Assembly: GCA_033398695.1 (NCBI GenBank)
Contig: CM065804.1
Location: 36,471,501-36,535,500 of the forward strand
Direction: 5' to 3'
Origin: Orobanche coerulescens
Lineage: Eukaryota; Streptophyta; Magnoliopsida; Lamiales; Orobanchaceae
DNA length: 64,000 nucleotides
In this document: positions 34,668 to 46,643 of the stretch, one piece after another
Layout of the letters: every line of letters begins with the position of its first letter
Position numbering within the stretch: position 1 is the first letter of the stretch
Notes under the pieces: model-generated
Database searches by the model: none
Told to the model about the DNA's origin: nothing
What the model saw: the letters and a program-made list of their open reading frames with translations, nothing else
Position numbers and translations under genes: made by a program

Positions 34668-37344
34668 TGTAACACCCCCAAACCACTCGGGAATATTACA
34701 GCGCCGTAGACCCTCTCCATGAGGATCTACCAGGCTAAATACATAAACACCACAATACCATACATACCGACATGGGTAATTAACGGACCATTAGACCGAT
34801 TTGGTATTTTACCACAACATACACATCAATCATACATTACTCTTTCTCGTAACTCATACCCACGCAGGGGTTAACATAAATCAACATTCCCGTATAAGGG
34901 GAAAATAAACACAATGGAAGGACAAAACAAGACATCACCAAATACTCAACATCGGTCTTCATGTGATTAGTATCGCCGTCTTCCATCATCCTTCGTAACG
35001 ATCCTGTGAATTTCTCCCAAAGAACTCCGCAAGTATCCGGACGCAAACAGACATCCACCCCCCGAATACTCGGGGGTTAGCAAAACTCCATTGTTTTGCT
35101 AGTGCAAGTATAAATACAAAGACAAGCCATACATATCATACTCCAAGGACATAGAAACCGTGAATATACTTCCCGAGATAATTCACTTGATCAAAACCGT
35201 TTGAATTATGAAAGATAGGAATAAAACCATTTTATATCTTACAAAACGTTTTAAAAACATTTGTGGTTTAAGAATTTTCAAGCCTTTCGAAACACTTAGG
35301 GACACAACCCAAAAATCATTTATTTCCAAATACGATTCCGATAACAAAATACGGGGTCCACGACCCAATCATAACATTCCATCCACAATCACGGGGGATC
35401 CGTGAATCAACTTATCCACATCACATACTCAGAAGAATAACCCGACAGAAACTACACCGTGCCAAACATTACCGTGACAACAGTCTCACAGAACGACAAC
35501 AGAGAGCACAACTTTGCAACTTAACCATACGGTCGAACTCGACACACCACAGAGCTACAATACACAGAGCAACCACAAGACTCACGTACCCATACCAAAT
35601 TATCACAGCCAAGGTACACATCACACATAACACATTTATTGGTGCCATTCCAGCCAAGTACGATAACATTTGGACTGCCATTCTAATCAGACGAAATATG
35701 CGCCACAAATCACAGTTCTCCAACAAAACATTTCAAAGTTAACCGTTGGTACGAGACTCACGGCCGCCGTACCCCGCAGAGCCCCATCAGACATCCCTGG
35801 GTGGTTAACCCTAGTTCGCGATACGCACACACACGGCAATACGTATCCCTAGAGGCCCCGTCAGACCGTCCCTAGGTGAACATACACATATCATCCACAA
35901 CGCCACGGAAAGCCATAATTCGAATACTAGAATATGCATACAAATGCTAGGTACTTCGCTAGAATGGCCACTTTAACCGGCATATACTCACAATCAATGT
36001 CACACAACGACAAGCAAATACCAATGCCAAACAACACCAAGTGTCCCAACCTCCTTACGAAGGAGTAACAACTAATATCACACAACATCACATATTCACC
36101 GTACAATTACACATCTCAATACACAATCCTCGGCAAATAATTACGGTCTACTAAATTCACTAAAATATGTTCAATATCTTCCATCACACAACAATGATAC
36201 ACGTAATCAGAAAACACAATTATTCACAAAGCCTACGAGTTATCTTCGAAGGAAAACCTTTATCAAAAATATACCGATCCTTTTTGGAAGTTCATTAAAG
36301 CATTAAAATTCCACATATAATCAATTACCAATTATCACGTCTACGAAATACGAAATGTATGGGCAAGATACTTGCCTCGATACCAAAAGTAATGAAACGA
36401 CGAACGGACACGGTCGGGTAGTCCTCAAACTTCCAAGAACGAACCTGAACTCGACAACTCCAGAAAACTACGAAAATAACATCACCACGAATTAATAACG
36501 CTAAACGGAATTCGAATCAACTCGAAAAACAACATGGATCCGAGGGTTTCTTCAAGACAAATTGAGAATCAAGTTCCGGGTGATAAAAATTGATAAATGA
36601 GTCACAAAATCCAAAGACCATGATCAATACAACAAGAATACCAATAACAATTCATCAATCTCGGACAAAATCAACGAATCATGAAGAAAACCCCCAAAAT
36701 ACCCGAAATTAGGGTTCTAAGAATTTTACCTTGATTAAAATGGGGAAAGATCTTGGGATGTTGTTAAATCCATACTAGAAACTCAAAGATGTTGATGGGT
36801 GATGATATCAGGCCAAAATCCATGCTTACACGCCTTCAAGATCGTCTAGATCGCCGGAAGGAAGAAAGGGGAGGAAGAAATGACGAAAATTGACCTCTGC
36901 AGTCCTATATATACTGTTAACAGTTAGCGCACGCTAAGGTATGTGTAGCGTGCGCTATCGGCTGCAAAATGCAGTCCAGAACCCTCTGCCAGACTTCGTT
37001 AGCGCGCGCTAATACATGAGTTTAGCGTGCGCTAATTATACACTGTGTAGTCTTTGCTATTTCGACCACAACTTCTTCGTCCGGACTCCGATTGACTCAC
37101 CGTTTGAACCATTGGAAAGCTAACTTGATGCTCTATCATACTGCAAAGATTCAGAACTTTTGGAGTTTCCAAGAATCAATGGTGATTTTACAAAGTCGAA
37201 CTAATACGTCGATTAATCCGAAACAATATCAAAACTTGCTCGAATGACGAAATGTGCTGAACAAACCATGTCTGAAATGTGTCAATGAACACAAGCAAGT
37301 CACTAGAATAAAAAAATATAGAAATAGAAAGTATGGGTATTACA
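34668..37344 (-). repeat. Element E 5' LTR (2677 bp)
   Basis: On the minus strand it runs from TGTAATACCC at 37344 to GGTGTTACA at 34668. Its promoter motifs lie near 36905-37035. Confidence 0.94.
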
Positions 37345-37615
37345 GGTGCGACTTCCTGACTGGTCTCTGGCGGAGGAGTCATGATTCGGCTAATCTCGCA
37401 CTTGGTTGAGTGTCTTTATCACTTGATTTTTTTTTTCGCCTTGTTCAGGCAGAGGAGACGTGGGGACCCATGGGGTCGGCCAAGTTGCTCAGGCGGAATT
37501 GCTCGTATTGAGGAGTATTCCTGGAGATGTTGTTTTCTTATCCTGATGAATAGTCCGTGCCCCGACTTGTGCACCCTGAGTTTCGGGGACGAAACTCTTT
37601 TTAAGGGGGGGAGTA
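37345..37615 (+). other. Element C interior right of E, with polypurine tract
   Basis: No gene is recognised. It ends with TTTCGGGGACGAAACTC and TTAAGGGGGGGAGTA just before the 3' LTR. Confidence 0.8.
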
Positions 37616-37969
37616 TGTAATATCCGGGGGTAATTTTTTTTTTCGTGTTACTGTTGAGTTGTACGTATTCATTTGGAATTGTACAATTGTTGTTGTTTGG
37701 ACCGATACAATGTATATTGTAATAGAATATTTCGGGATCGAAATATTTATACTGGTCGACGGTTTGGTTTCGTCGTTTGGTTGTTGCTTGGCGAGTTTGG
37801 AATTTTGGCTAAGTTTATAGCCATAGCGTACGCTACCTGTGTAGCATTACGTACGCTAATTTGTTGCGATTACGTACGTTACACCCTGAGGTTACGTACG
37901 TAATGCGTGGTAGGTGGTGGGAACCTTCCTCGTGGTCAACTTTCGTGGCAAGGGTATCTTTGGAGTATC

Positions 37970-38016
<47 letters not shown>

Positions 38017-38750
38017 CATGTTACTCTCACTTTTGTCATCTCTCTCTCTCACCTTCCCTCCCTCACGTTATATATTATAGATATATATATTATATATGTC
38101 ATCTCCCTCTCCCTCACATTTCCTCTCTCCTCCCTCTCTCATTTTTTTTTCTTCACTGTATCATCTCTCTCTCTCCGTCATCTCTCCCTCTCGTCCTCTC
38201 TCTCTTCTCTCCATCTCTCCCATTTCTTTTTCCGGCGAGGTAGAGTTAAGAACGGGCAGCGGCTTTTTCATTCCCGGTGACGGACTGGAGTTGACGACCG
38301 GAGTAGAGGACTGACATCTCCGGCGACGACTGGAGATCGACGGCGGCAGGTGGCTCGTGACGGAGCAGCGACGGTCTGATCGGAATTTCCGGATCGGACG
38401 GCGTTGCAAAATCCGGTCGAGCTGTTCTGATTTCCGGCGAGACGAAGCTCAGGCACCGGCGTTCTTCATGGTTTCCGGCCATGGACGCTTCTCCATTGTT
38501 TTCGGCGACCGGAGGTGGTTTTTGTCCGGAACGGACGGCGGAACGGAGGTTTGACATACTTCCGCGAAGAGTTGCAAGCGGAGATGGTGAAAACCGCCAT
38601 AGACGGAAACGGGCCGGAGTTGGACGAGGTCCGTGGTCGGGCTTTTCCGGCCGAAGTTTTGTTTTTCTGACCGGATTCCGGCGAGGGTTGCCGGCCGATC
38701 GACTCTTCTGGTTAGTTTTTATGTGTGTGTGTTTCGTGAGTTTGTGTGTG

Positions 38751-38801
<51 letters not shown>

Positions 38802-38878
38802 GTATATATAAGGCTGTGTGTGTATACAGGTATATATATATATGTATTATATGTGTACTGTGTGTTATATATATACTG

Positions 38879-38918
<40 letters not shown>

Positions 38919-40185
38919 TGTGTGTGTGGTGTAATATGTATATATATATAGTGTGCAGTGGTGTGTGTTGTACATATATATATATATAAATTGTGAAGTG
39001 TGTGCATGTGCAGTAATATATACTCTGTGTGTGGTGTGTGTTGTAGTAAGTAGTGTTTGCATGTGCAATATATATATATATATACATATATATTATGTAA
39101 ACTGAGTGTGTGTTAGTAATGTGTGTACCATATGTATACTATACATATATATATATATATTATATATGTGTGTATACGGATAAATACGAGTATAGTATGT
39201 GTTCGTGTTGGAATCGGAATTATCTATTGTGTTGTTTTCGATCGATATCGTGTTATCGAATGAATTGTATTTCATTCAAGGTTGTTCGAGTGCTTGTGAT
39301 TGTCGGAGGACGCCGTTGATCGATTCGTGGTAGGACGTTGATCGTGGAAGGACTTTCCCGCCTTCGGTTTGAGGCAAGTTTTATACTTATACTGGTCAAT
39401 GAGATTAATGTTATCATGTATGTGTATGAATGTGTGTATCATTTCGAGACTTGGTCTCTTTATGATTTTGTTGATATCAGGGGATTGTTTGATACGATAC
39501 CCTTCGGCAAATTATGCCAAATATTATTGTTGTTCGTAAATGGCCGATTTAAGGCATTGCGATATTTGTTGGTAATATATTTGTCGATAGCCGGTTCGCG
39601 GTATCGACATATCGATTGTTATTGTTGATTGATGTTCCTTTGAGATATTATTGTCGATAGCCGGTTCGCGGCATCGACGTATCGATTGTTATTATTGATT
39701 GATGTTCCATCAAGATATTTTTTGTGAATCGTCGTTATTGATATCAGTGTTTTTCTATTGATGTCGTTTTGGCCGATTGAAGGCATTGACATATTCGATT
39801 ATCATCTTCGTTATCGGTAACCGATTAAAGGTGCCGAGACATCCGTTGTATAATTGTTATCGGTTAACCGTTCTGAAGGTAATCGATATATTGAATTAGG
39901 ATTATCAAAGATAATTCCCATCCGTTGTATAATTATTATCGATTGTCCGATCTAAAGGTAATCGATATATTGAATTGGGATTATCAAAGATAATTCCCAT
40001 CCGTTGTCAAAAAGATAATTCCCATCCGTTGTCAAAAAGATAATTTCCATCCGTTGAATTATTATTGTCGTGTTGACCGATTCAAGGCAGCACACTATTA
40101 TTCTTGTGAACTCGGTAATTTTGTGATCGTTGAAGATTGAGGATTTCCCGAACTGTTGCTTTGTGATCGTTGCTCGTGTTAATCG

Positions 40186-42224
40186 TGTAACACCCCCAAG
40201 ACATTCAGGGCATATTATAGCGCCGTGGACCCCACACTGTGGAATCCACCAGGCTAACATACCAAACAAGACATTCGACAACGACAACAATCATCAATAA
40301 TACGACAATTCAAATAAGATTACAATCCGACAATAAAATCCAACATTAATCCACTTCCCAAACAGGAACACAACATTAACAATTTTGTAAAAGAAGTACT
40401 CGAGTACTTAAACCAGTTTTTATAAAACAAAATCCCCAAAACAAGATATCAAAATATTCGACAGATAGAACACCAATAATCAACTTCTGGACAGTATCAT
40501 GCTCGCCCATCATCCTCATACGGCTCTAGTGCTCGCTTGTCCCCACGATCAATACCTGAAATACAAAAAGTATTTCCCCCATTTAAGGGGTTAGCGACAA
40601 CTGCTAGTGCAAGTACAATCCATTTGAACTACATTCTAATCAGATGAATATATGCGCCAAAAAGTCATTTTAGAAAACATTTTATATTCCGGAATATTTA
40701 TGATGTACAAACACAAAACACATTATCTCCAACAAATTGTAATTCAAAGTTAACCGTTGGTACGAGACTCACGGCCACCGTACCCCGCAGAGTCCCGTCG
40801 GACATCCCTGGATGGCTAACCACAGTTCACGATACGCACACTCACGGCAATACGTATCCCTAGAGGCCCCGTCGGACCGTCCCTAGGTGAACATACACAT
40901 ATCTTCCCACAACAACCACATATAGCCATAATTCAAATACTAGAACATGTAAAGAAATGTAAAGTACTTGCCTTTGAGACATTCTTGAAGAAACGGAGAT
41001 GAAACACGACTACGAACGGTCCGGGTGGAAAACGACGGTTCCTAAACAAAGGATCAACACAGTTCAGTCCCAACGGACAACAATACTCTATTGGAATACA
41101 CCCATAACCCCGGTTATAAAATACGACAATAGGCGATCAATTGATACGGGCGAGGGTTTACGCAAAATCTCCCCGTATCGATAATTCGCGGATTAAAATC
41201 AAGGAATTTGGATTTGGAATCATTCAACAATAACAATCGGTGAAGAATATCATAACATACTGGAATAATTCGGTTCCAATTAGTAAAATCCGGAAAAACC
41301 CCCAAATTTGACGAGTTAGGGTTCTAGACGAAATTACCTTGATTTCGGATGATGGACGACGATTATGCTGATGATAATATGATAGCACAACTCTACGGTG
41401 ATGGAATGTGAATAGAACGCCGATCGGAACTGATGGAAATCGCCTCTGAGGTCGCACGTCGAAGAAACGAAGGGAAAAGAATGAAATCGCCGCTCAAAAT
41501 CGCCTACGGGCTTATATAATTGTGAAGTTAACGCACGCTAATCGCCATATGTAGCGTGCGCTAACGGGCCGGTGATACCAGGTGGCTATCGCCACCATTC
41601 GTTAGCGTCGCTAACAATAAGGGTTAGCGACGCTAACCGTTATTCGATAGCGCACGCAAGGCAACAGGGGTAGCGTGCGCTACCTACACAAGCAGCTTGA
41701 AGATCGCCGATGTCATATCAGCAGTAAGCTGCTGTCGAGGGTATGATACACGATACACACGACGAAACCAGAATCCAGGAACATGAACGCGAAGCATACA
41801 AGACGACGGAGCTAAGTGCTGAAGGAAAAATACAATTCCGACCACCGAAGGGTCCGTAATGCGACAACGAAAACGAGATTCCCTAAACTATTAGGAAATT
41901 ACAAAAATGGCCCAAGTGCCCGAAAATCACGAAACGACGTCGGATTTACAAACCGAAAGTCTCCACATGACCAACTCAACCATACGAACTTGTACAAACC
42001 AAGAAACAACGAAAACGAACGAGTTTTACAAGAATCGAACGTTCATACGGCAAAACATGTCATAAAATGAAATTACGTGAAAACATCATCAAAACTCGTC
42101 CAAATGGAAAAACTCCACGAACAAAATAGATTCAAAATGTCGAAACGGTTACAAGAGAGTCGATAAAAATAGACATACACCAAAAATGGAAACTGCTAAA
42201 AATAGAAATATTACGGATATTACA
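40186..42224 (-). mobile_element. Element F: solo LTR (2039 bp)
   Basis: On the minus strand it runs from TGTAATATCC (42224) to GGGGGTGTTACA (40186) and is flanked by AATCG (40181-40185, 42225-42229). The partner LTR of C at 26141-26150 is the uninterrupted site. No primer site or interior is present, as expected after LTR-LTR recombination. U3 holds motifs at 41528-41683 (TTAGCGTGCGTTAA, TAGCGTGCGCTAC and the shorter TTAGCGTCGCTAA) next to a TATA box (41511-41519). Confidence 0.93.
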
Positions 42225-42281
42225 AATCGGTCCTTAGGGATTTTGATCCCAGGATGGTTGTTTTGAATATTGTTGGTCGTG

Positions 42282-42349
42282 TCATATGACTCACCAAGTG
42301 TCGATCTTTCATTATTCGTGTGTCATCGTTCACTTGGTGAGTCATATGA
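42282..42349. repeat. Perfect 19-bp inverted repeat created by a local insertion
   Basis: TCATATGACTCACCAAGTG (42282-42300) is the exact reverse complement of 42331-42349. The first arm is absent from the 5' LTR of C (near 26196). Confidence 0.93.
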
Positions 42350-43610
42350 TCTGTATTGGATGTGTTATCCTTTGAGTTTCGTTGTCATGTTGTATCGTGA
42401 CATATCCGGAGTCATATCTGCATTCCGATTGGTTATTGTGTAGGATTTTTAGCCAGGCACATATATAGTCATGCGTGGATATTATTTCCGCATTGGACTA
42501 TGCACACAAGACGTAGTTTCGTGAGGCTAATTAGGTACATTGTCCCACATATATTCTGGATTCCGTATACGGGGCGGACATGTGCACGGACACATTTCCG
42601 GATCGGGCGTACTGTGATGTCCATCTTTGAGCCGTACAACTTTGATCGTCCATAGTATTGGATGAGTTCGACGTTTTGTGATTGATCGTCCATAATATTG
42701 GATGAGTTCGACGTTTTGTGATTGATCGTCCATAGTATTGGATGAGTTCGACGTTTTGTGATTGAGCGTTCATACGCCAGAGGGGTATGTTCGACAGTCA
42801 GGTTTGTTTCTTTCAGATCTGTATTGTGATGATTTACAGCTTCGGGCTGTTCGGCTTTCAGGCCATCGTGATATTTTGGCAGCTTCGGCTGAGGGCTTTC
42901 AGGCCATTGTAACGGTATTTCCGTTTGAGCCTTCGAGCATTATGATCCTTATTTATTTCAGCGTTGGTTTGATTTACCTTCGGGTAATGTATTGTTGTGT
43001 TCTATATTGATGATCCGCCGTTGGGCACATATGTTCTAACCTATTGAGCAGGTATTGATCGTATGCCATGGGCATAGTATTCCACGAATGCTCGATTCTT
43101 ACTTTGATTTGTGAGCATCTCGTACTACCGTTGTTGTACTGTTTATTCTGCCTTTGGATGCATATCATGTTGTGCATGTATTTGATATTCATTATTCTGG
43201 ATGACTGACCCCGTGGGGGCGGAACATGTTTTCATGTTTTAGGTGCTTGCGAGGAGAGAGTTGAGACACAGGGGCATGACGATGGCGACGAGGCATTCGA
43301 GCGATACTAGTCCGAGATATTTTGGTGTTCATATTGGTCAGACAGTTTGGAGTACTCCATTTTTGTTCAGTCGTTGTCGTTTTGTATTATCCGAGCAAGG
43401 CTCGTGGATGTTGTTGTATTTTTATTTTGGCCATGTAGGCCCATTCTTGTCGTTGAAATTCCATATCGGAATAGTATGTCGGACGTCATAGTAGGGTCTG
43501 TGATTTCCCATTTTGGTCAGTTTGTTGTATTTTAGTCGTGTTCGCCTGGTGGATCACCTGATGTGGGTCCACGGCACTGTAATAACCCAATGGGATTTGG
43601 GGGTGTTACA

Positions 43611-43935
43611 TCATTTATGCCGTGCCGCGGCACAGGGTACAGTGGGTTTAGCTCACCCTTTCGATTTGTGTGTGCCGCGGCTCACAATACTTTCGCCGCG
43701 GCTCAGGCATCAGTTTCTCACCTGGGACTTTTCCTGCACAGAATTTTGAGAAGAACACGTCAAAAGCGAGAGGAAGAAGCAAATCAAAGCACAAAATGAT
43801 GAAAAATAAAAATGCAAGAATGCAAGAAAAAATATAAAAACGCAAAAATCTACAACTACGAACTCGGGTTGCCTCCCGAGAAGTGCTAAGTTTATAGTCT
43901 TCAGCCGGAGCTATTAAAAAAAATCAGTTCGCTTT
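43611..43935 (-). other. Element B spacer between gag and env-like ORF, part 2
   Basis: It starts with the TCATT duplication of C and carries three more CCGCGG motifs (43620-43700). The rest is non-coding up to the gag-protease stop codon. Confidence 0.85.
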
Positions 43936-46497
43936 TCACAAACTCCATTTGATCTCCGCCCCGTTCATTGAGCCGTTACTATGGTTTTTAAAATTATGAC
44001 CATCGGTCGTTAACGATTCAACTTTCGGTTCGGACATCGAATGTTGTTTGCGGAAAGGTTTTGACGAGAATAACTTTCCGAAACACCCGTTTTTCTCATG
44101 ACTAGATATCCGTCTGAATTCCGGCTTGTTCCCCTCCTTCACGAACGCACTCAAGACTGCAGCAGACTTGTCCGCATGCTCGAGAAATGCTACTCGTTCT
44201 ACATCTTTCTTAAAAATTGGACCATCTGACACAGAATCTGAATTTTTCGACCGACGATGTTTTCGGTGTTTTTCTTTTTCAACGGCATCTACACTTTCAA
44301 TTTGTGACCTTTTATCAACACTTCCGGGACATGGAAAAGATTTGAACACTTGGAACATGACATGCTCCTCTTGAACCCGCAGAGTTAATTCTCCTTTTTC
44401 CACGTCAATAAGGGTTCTGCCGGTCGCCAAAAATGGTCGTCCCAAGATAATCGGGATATCTTCATCTTCCTCCATGTCGAGAACAATAAAATCCGCTGGA
44501 AAGATAAATTTATCCACTTTCACTAATACATCCTCAATCACTCCCCTCGGATACTTAATAGATCGATCCGCTAACTGCAAGGAGACTGTCGTCGACTTTG
44601 CTTCTCCAATTTCCAGCTTCTTAAAAATCGACAGAGGCATGAGGTTAATACTAGCACCGAGATCGCACAATGCCTTATTAAAATAAAGATTCCCCATGGT
44701 GCACGGTATGTTGAAACTTCCCGGATCTTTCAACTTTGGTGGAAGCTTCTTTTGAAGAATCGCGCTACATTCCTCCGTCAAGGCGACTGTTTCAAACTTC
44801 TCGAGTTTTCTTTTCTTTGACAATATCTCTTTCATGAATTTAACGTAGCTCGGCATTTGTTCCAACGCGTCGGCAAATGGAATGTTAATATGAAGATTTT
44901 TGAACACGTCAAGGAACTTAGAGAACTGTTTGTCCGCCTTTTTCTGCTGTAATCTCTGCGGAAACGGAACGGGGGGCACATATGCCTTCGGTTTATCCGG
45001 AAACGTTATCGAAGGTCTCCAATCTTGTGACTCTTCTGTCGCTAAATTATTCTTTTCCTCAATTTCACTTGGATTTTCACTCCTCTCGGGCTGGTCCAAC
45101 ACCTCCTTCCCGCTTCTCAAACTGATCGCATTTAGACTTTCTCTAGGATTTGTCTCGGTTGTACTGGGCAATGCTCCCTCAGGGCGGGCTGTCAACACAT
45201 TAGCAATTTGGCCCAGCTGGACTTCCAAGTTTCGAATGGAAGCGGAATGATTCTGCAATGTCGCTTTGGTACGGGTCATGAATTGACTCGTATTCGCTGA
45301 CAACTTCGCAATTGCTTCCTCGAGAGAAGCTTTTGGAGCGGGAGGGGGCTGCTGTTGGTTTTGAGCGAACGGAGGCTGGTTCGAGTTCTGTCCGTTTCTC
45401 CACGAAAAGTTGGGATGATTGCGCCACCCTGGATTATACGTGTTGGAGTACGGATTATTTTGCCGGTTTCCGTTTCCTACAAACTGGGCTTGTTTAATTT
45501 GGGGCTGCTCGAACAGATTTCCGACTTGACACTCCGCGCTAGGGTGCGATCCGTTACACCAATTGCAAGTCTCAATGGTAATGGGGGAAGGTGCATGCGA
45601 AAATGCTTGAAGTTGCTGAGTTAACGCTGCGACTTGGGCTGACAATGTGGATATTGGATCATTACTAGAAACTTCCATAACTCGCTTCGGCGTAAATCTT
45701 TCAGATGGCCATTGATATGCATTTGCGGCCATAGCTTCCAACAACGAGTGTGCCTCGGCCATAGTCTTTCTCATCAAATCTCCACCGGTGGCTGCATCCA
45801 CTAGAGTGCGTGTAGAGGCACTCAATCCATTATAGAACGTCTGAATTTGAAGCCAGTCTAGAAGGCCGTGATGAGGGCATCTCCGTAACAAATCTTTATA
45901 TCGCTCCCACGCCTCGTGGAGCGATTCCATATCATACTGACCAAAGGTGGTGATCTCGTTTCTCAATCTCGCCGTCTTAGAAGGTGGGAAGAATTTAGCA
46001 AGTAAGGCTTGCGCTAACTCTGCCCATGTTGTGATCGACCCCGGCGGTAAGGAATTTAGCCAAAATTTCACTTTATCCCTCAAAGAGAAAGGGAAAAGCC
46101 TTAATCGGATAGCATCGTCGGTGACACCATTGTTCTTGAACGTGTCACAAATCTCAAGAAAAGAAGCAATATGAGCGTTTGGGTCGTCATTCGGCAATCC
46201 ACAAAATTGGCTCGCCTGCACCATCTGAATGATCGCAGGCTTGATCTCGAAATTGTTGGCTTGGATAGTGGGACGCCGAATCCCCGAAAAGTTTGCATTG
46301 ATCTGCGGCATGGCATAGTCTCGAAGTGCCATTTCCGGTTGAGCTTGCTGCACAATATTATTTCCTCCTTGAATTTCGATATTCTCGGCCATGTTCACTG
46401 TCGTCTTTAACTCTCGGTTCTCCTTCTTGTTCCTTCGAAGAGTGCGCTCGAGTTCGGTATCCAAAGGTAGTAGGCCTTCGTTACCGAGTTTTCTCAT
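43936..46497 (-). CDS. gag-pro: Element B Athila-type gag-protease polyprotein, intact ORF
   Basis: This 853-codon ORF is the only long undamaged frame in the window. Residues about 80-260 form the capsid with NNFEIKPAIIQMVQASQFCG, FPFSLRDKVKFWLNSLPPGS and RRCPHHGLLDWLQIQTFYNG, closely following Athila gag. A knuckle-like CNWCNGSHPSAEC (C-X2-C-X3-H-X4-C) lies at 311-323 and a Gln/Asn/Pro-rich linker at 330-390. A retroviral-type aspartic protease follows at about 605-710 with CDLGASINLMPLSIFKKL (Asp-Leu-Gly in place of Asp-Ser/Thr-Gly) and IPIILGRPFLATGRTLIDVE. A ~145-residue charged tail then ends the ORF where RT would begin. ATG at residue 36 (MAENIEIQ) may be the true start. It would make particles and process them, but RT must come from elsewhere. 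Confidence 0.88.
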   Translation of the reverse strand: MRKLGNEGLLPLDTELERTLRRNKKENRELKTTVNMAENIEIQGGNNIVQQAQPEMALRDYAMPQINANFSGIRRPTIQANNFEIKPAIIQMVQASQFCGLPNDDPNAHIASFLEICDTFKNNGVTDDAIRLRLFPFSLRDKVKFWLNSLPPGSITTWAELAQALLAKFFPPSKTARLRNEITTFGQYDMESLHEAWERYKDLLRRCPHHGLLDWLQIQTFYNGLSASTRTLVDAATGGDLMRKTMAEAHSLLEAMAANAYQWPSERFTPKRVMEVSSNDPISTLSAQVAALTQQLQAFSHAPSPITIETCNWCNGSHPSAECQVGNLFEQPQIKQAQFVGNGNRQNNPYSNTYNPGWRNHPNFSWRNGQNSNQPPFAQNQQQPPPAPKASLEEAIAKLSANTSQFMTRTKATLQNHSASIRNLEVQLGQIANVLTARPEGALPSTTETNPRESLNAISLRSGKEVLDQPERSENPSEIEEKNNLATEESQDWRPSITFPDKPKAYVPPVPFPQRLQQKKADKQFSKFLDVFKNLHINIPFADALEQMPSYVKFMKEILSKKRKLEKFETVALTEECSAILQKKLPPKLKDPGSFNIPCTMGNLYFNKALCDLGASINLMPLSIFKKLEIGEAKSTTVSLQLADRSIKYPRGVIEDVLVKVDKFIFPADFIVLDMEEDEDIPIILGRPFLATGRTLIDVEKGELTLRVQEEHVMFQVFKSFPCPGSVDKRSQIESVDAVEKEKHRKHRRSKNSDSVSDGPIFKKDVERVAFLEHADKSAAVLSAFVKEGNKPEFRRISSHEKNGCFGKLFSSKPFRKQHSMSEPKVESLTTDGHNFKNHSNGSMNGAEIKWSL

Positions 46498-46643
46498 GCA
46501 CTACGCGAAAGATCCTAAAAGGAAAAACAAATAAATAACATTAAATACAAAAAAATAATAAAATAAAAACGTTCAAAATAAGACTAGAAATACTGAAATC
46601 GATATTAGCAAAATTTCAGTCCCCGGCAACGGCGCCAAAAACT
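46498..46643 (-). other. Element B leader and primer-binding site
   Basis: On the minus strand TTTTTGGCGCCGTTGCCGGG (46622-46641) follows the 5' LTR end. TGGCGCCGTTGCCGGGGA is the typical Athila/Tat primer site, usually assigned to Asp-tRNA. The leader has no gene. Confidence 0.92.

Larger units (their letters stand above)
29321..37344 (-). mobile_element. Element E: non-coding gypsy-type element with long LTRs (LARD-like)
   Basis: LTRs of 2684 and 2677 bp begin TGTAATACCC and end GGGGGTGTTACA on the minus strand, flanked by GGTGC (29316-29320, 37345-37349). A primer site and a polypurine tract are in place. The 2.66-kb interior encodes nothing recognisable, which fits large retrotransposon derivatives that are copied in trans. 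The two LTRs are nearly the same apart from scattered substitutions and small indels (for example 18 bp near 29908 missing in the right copy), so the insertion is comparatively young. Confidence 0.92.
23629..43610 (+). mobile_element. Element C: gypsy-type retrotransposon with gag remnant, split by E and F
   Basis: The LTRs (23629-27512 and 37616-43610, the latter carrying F) begin TGTAATATCCGGGGG and end GGGGGTGTTACA. Duplication TCATT flanks the element (23624-23628, 43611-43615). It has a TGGTATCGGAGC primer site, a gag remnant and a purine tract. E is inserted in the interior. Without E and F it is about 9.9 kb, of which nearly 8 kb is LTR. No RT or integrase remains. Confidence 0.92.
37616..43610 (+). 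repeat. Element C 3' LTR, interrupted by F
   Basis: It matches the 5' LTR over 37616-40185 and 42225-43610. Differences include longer TA runs (37976-38012, 38757-38800, 38880-38917) and an 18-bp inverted insertion near 42283. Confidence 0.93.

Noticed and set aside
44126..46538. Plus-strand open frames opposite B's gag-protease
   Set aside because: They are antisense to a well-supported coding frame.
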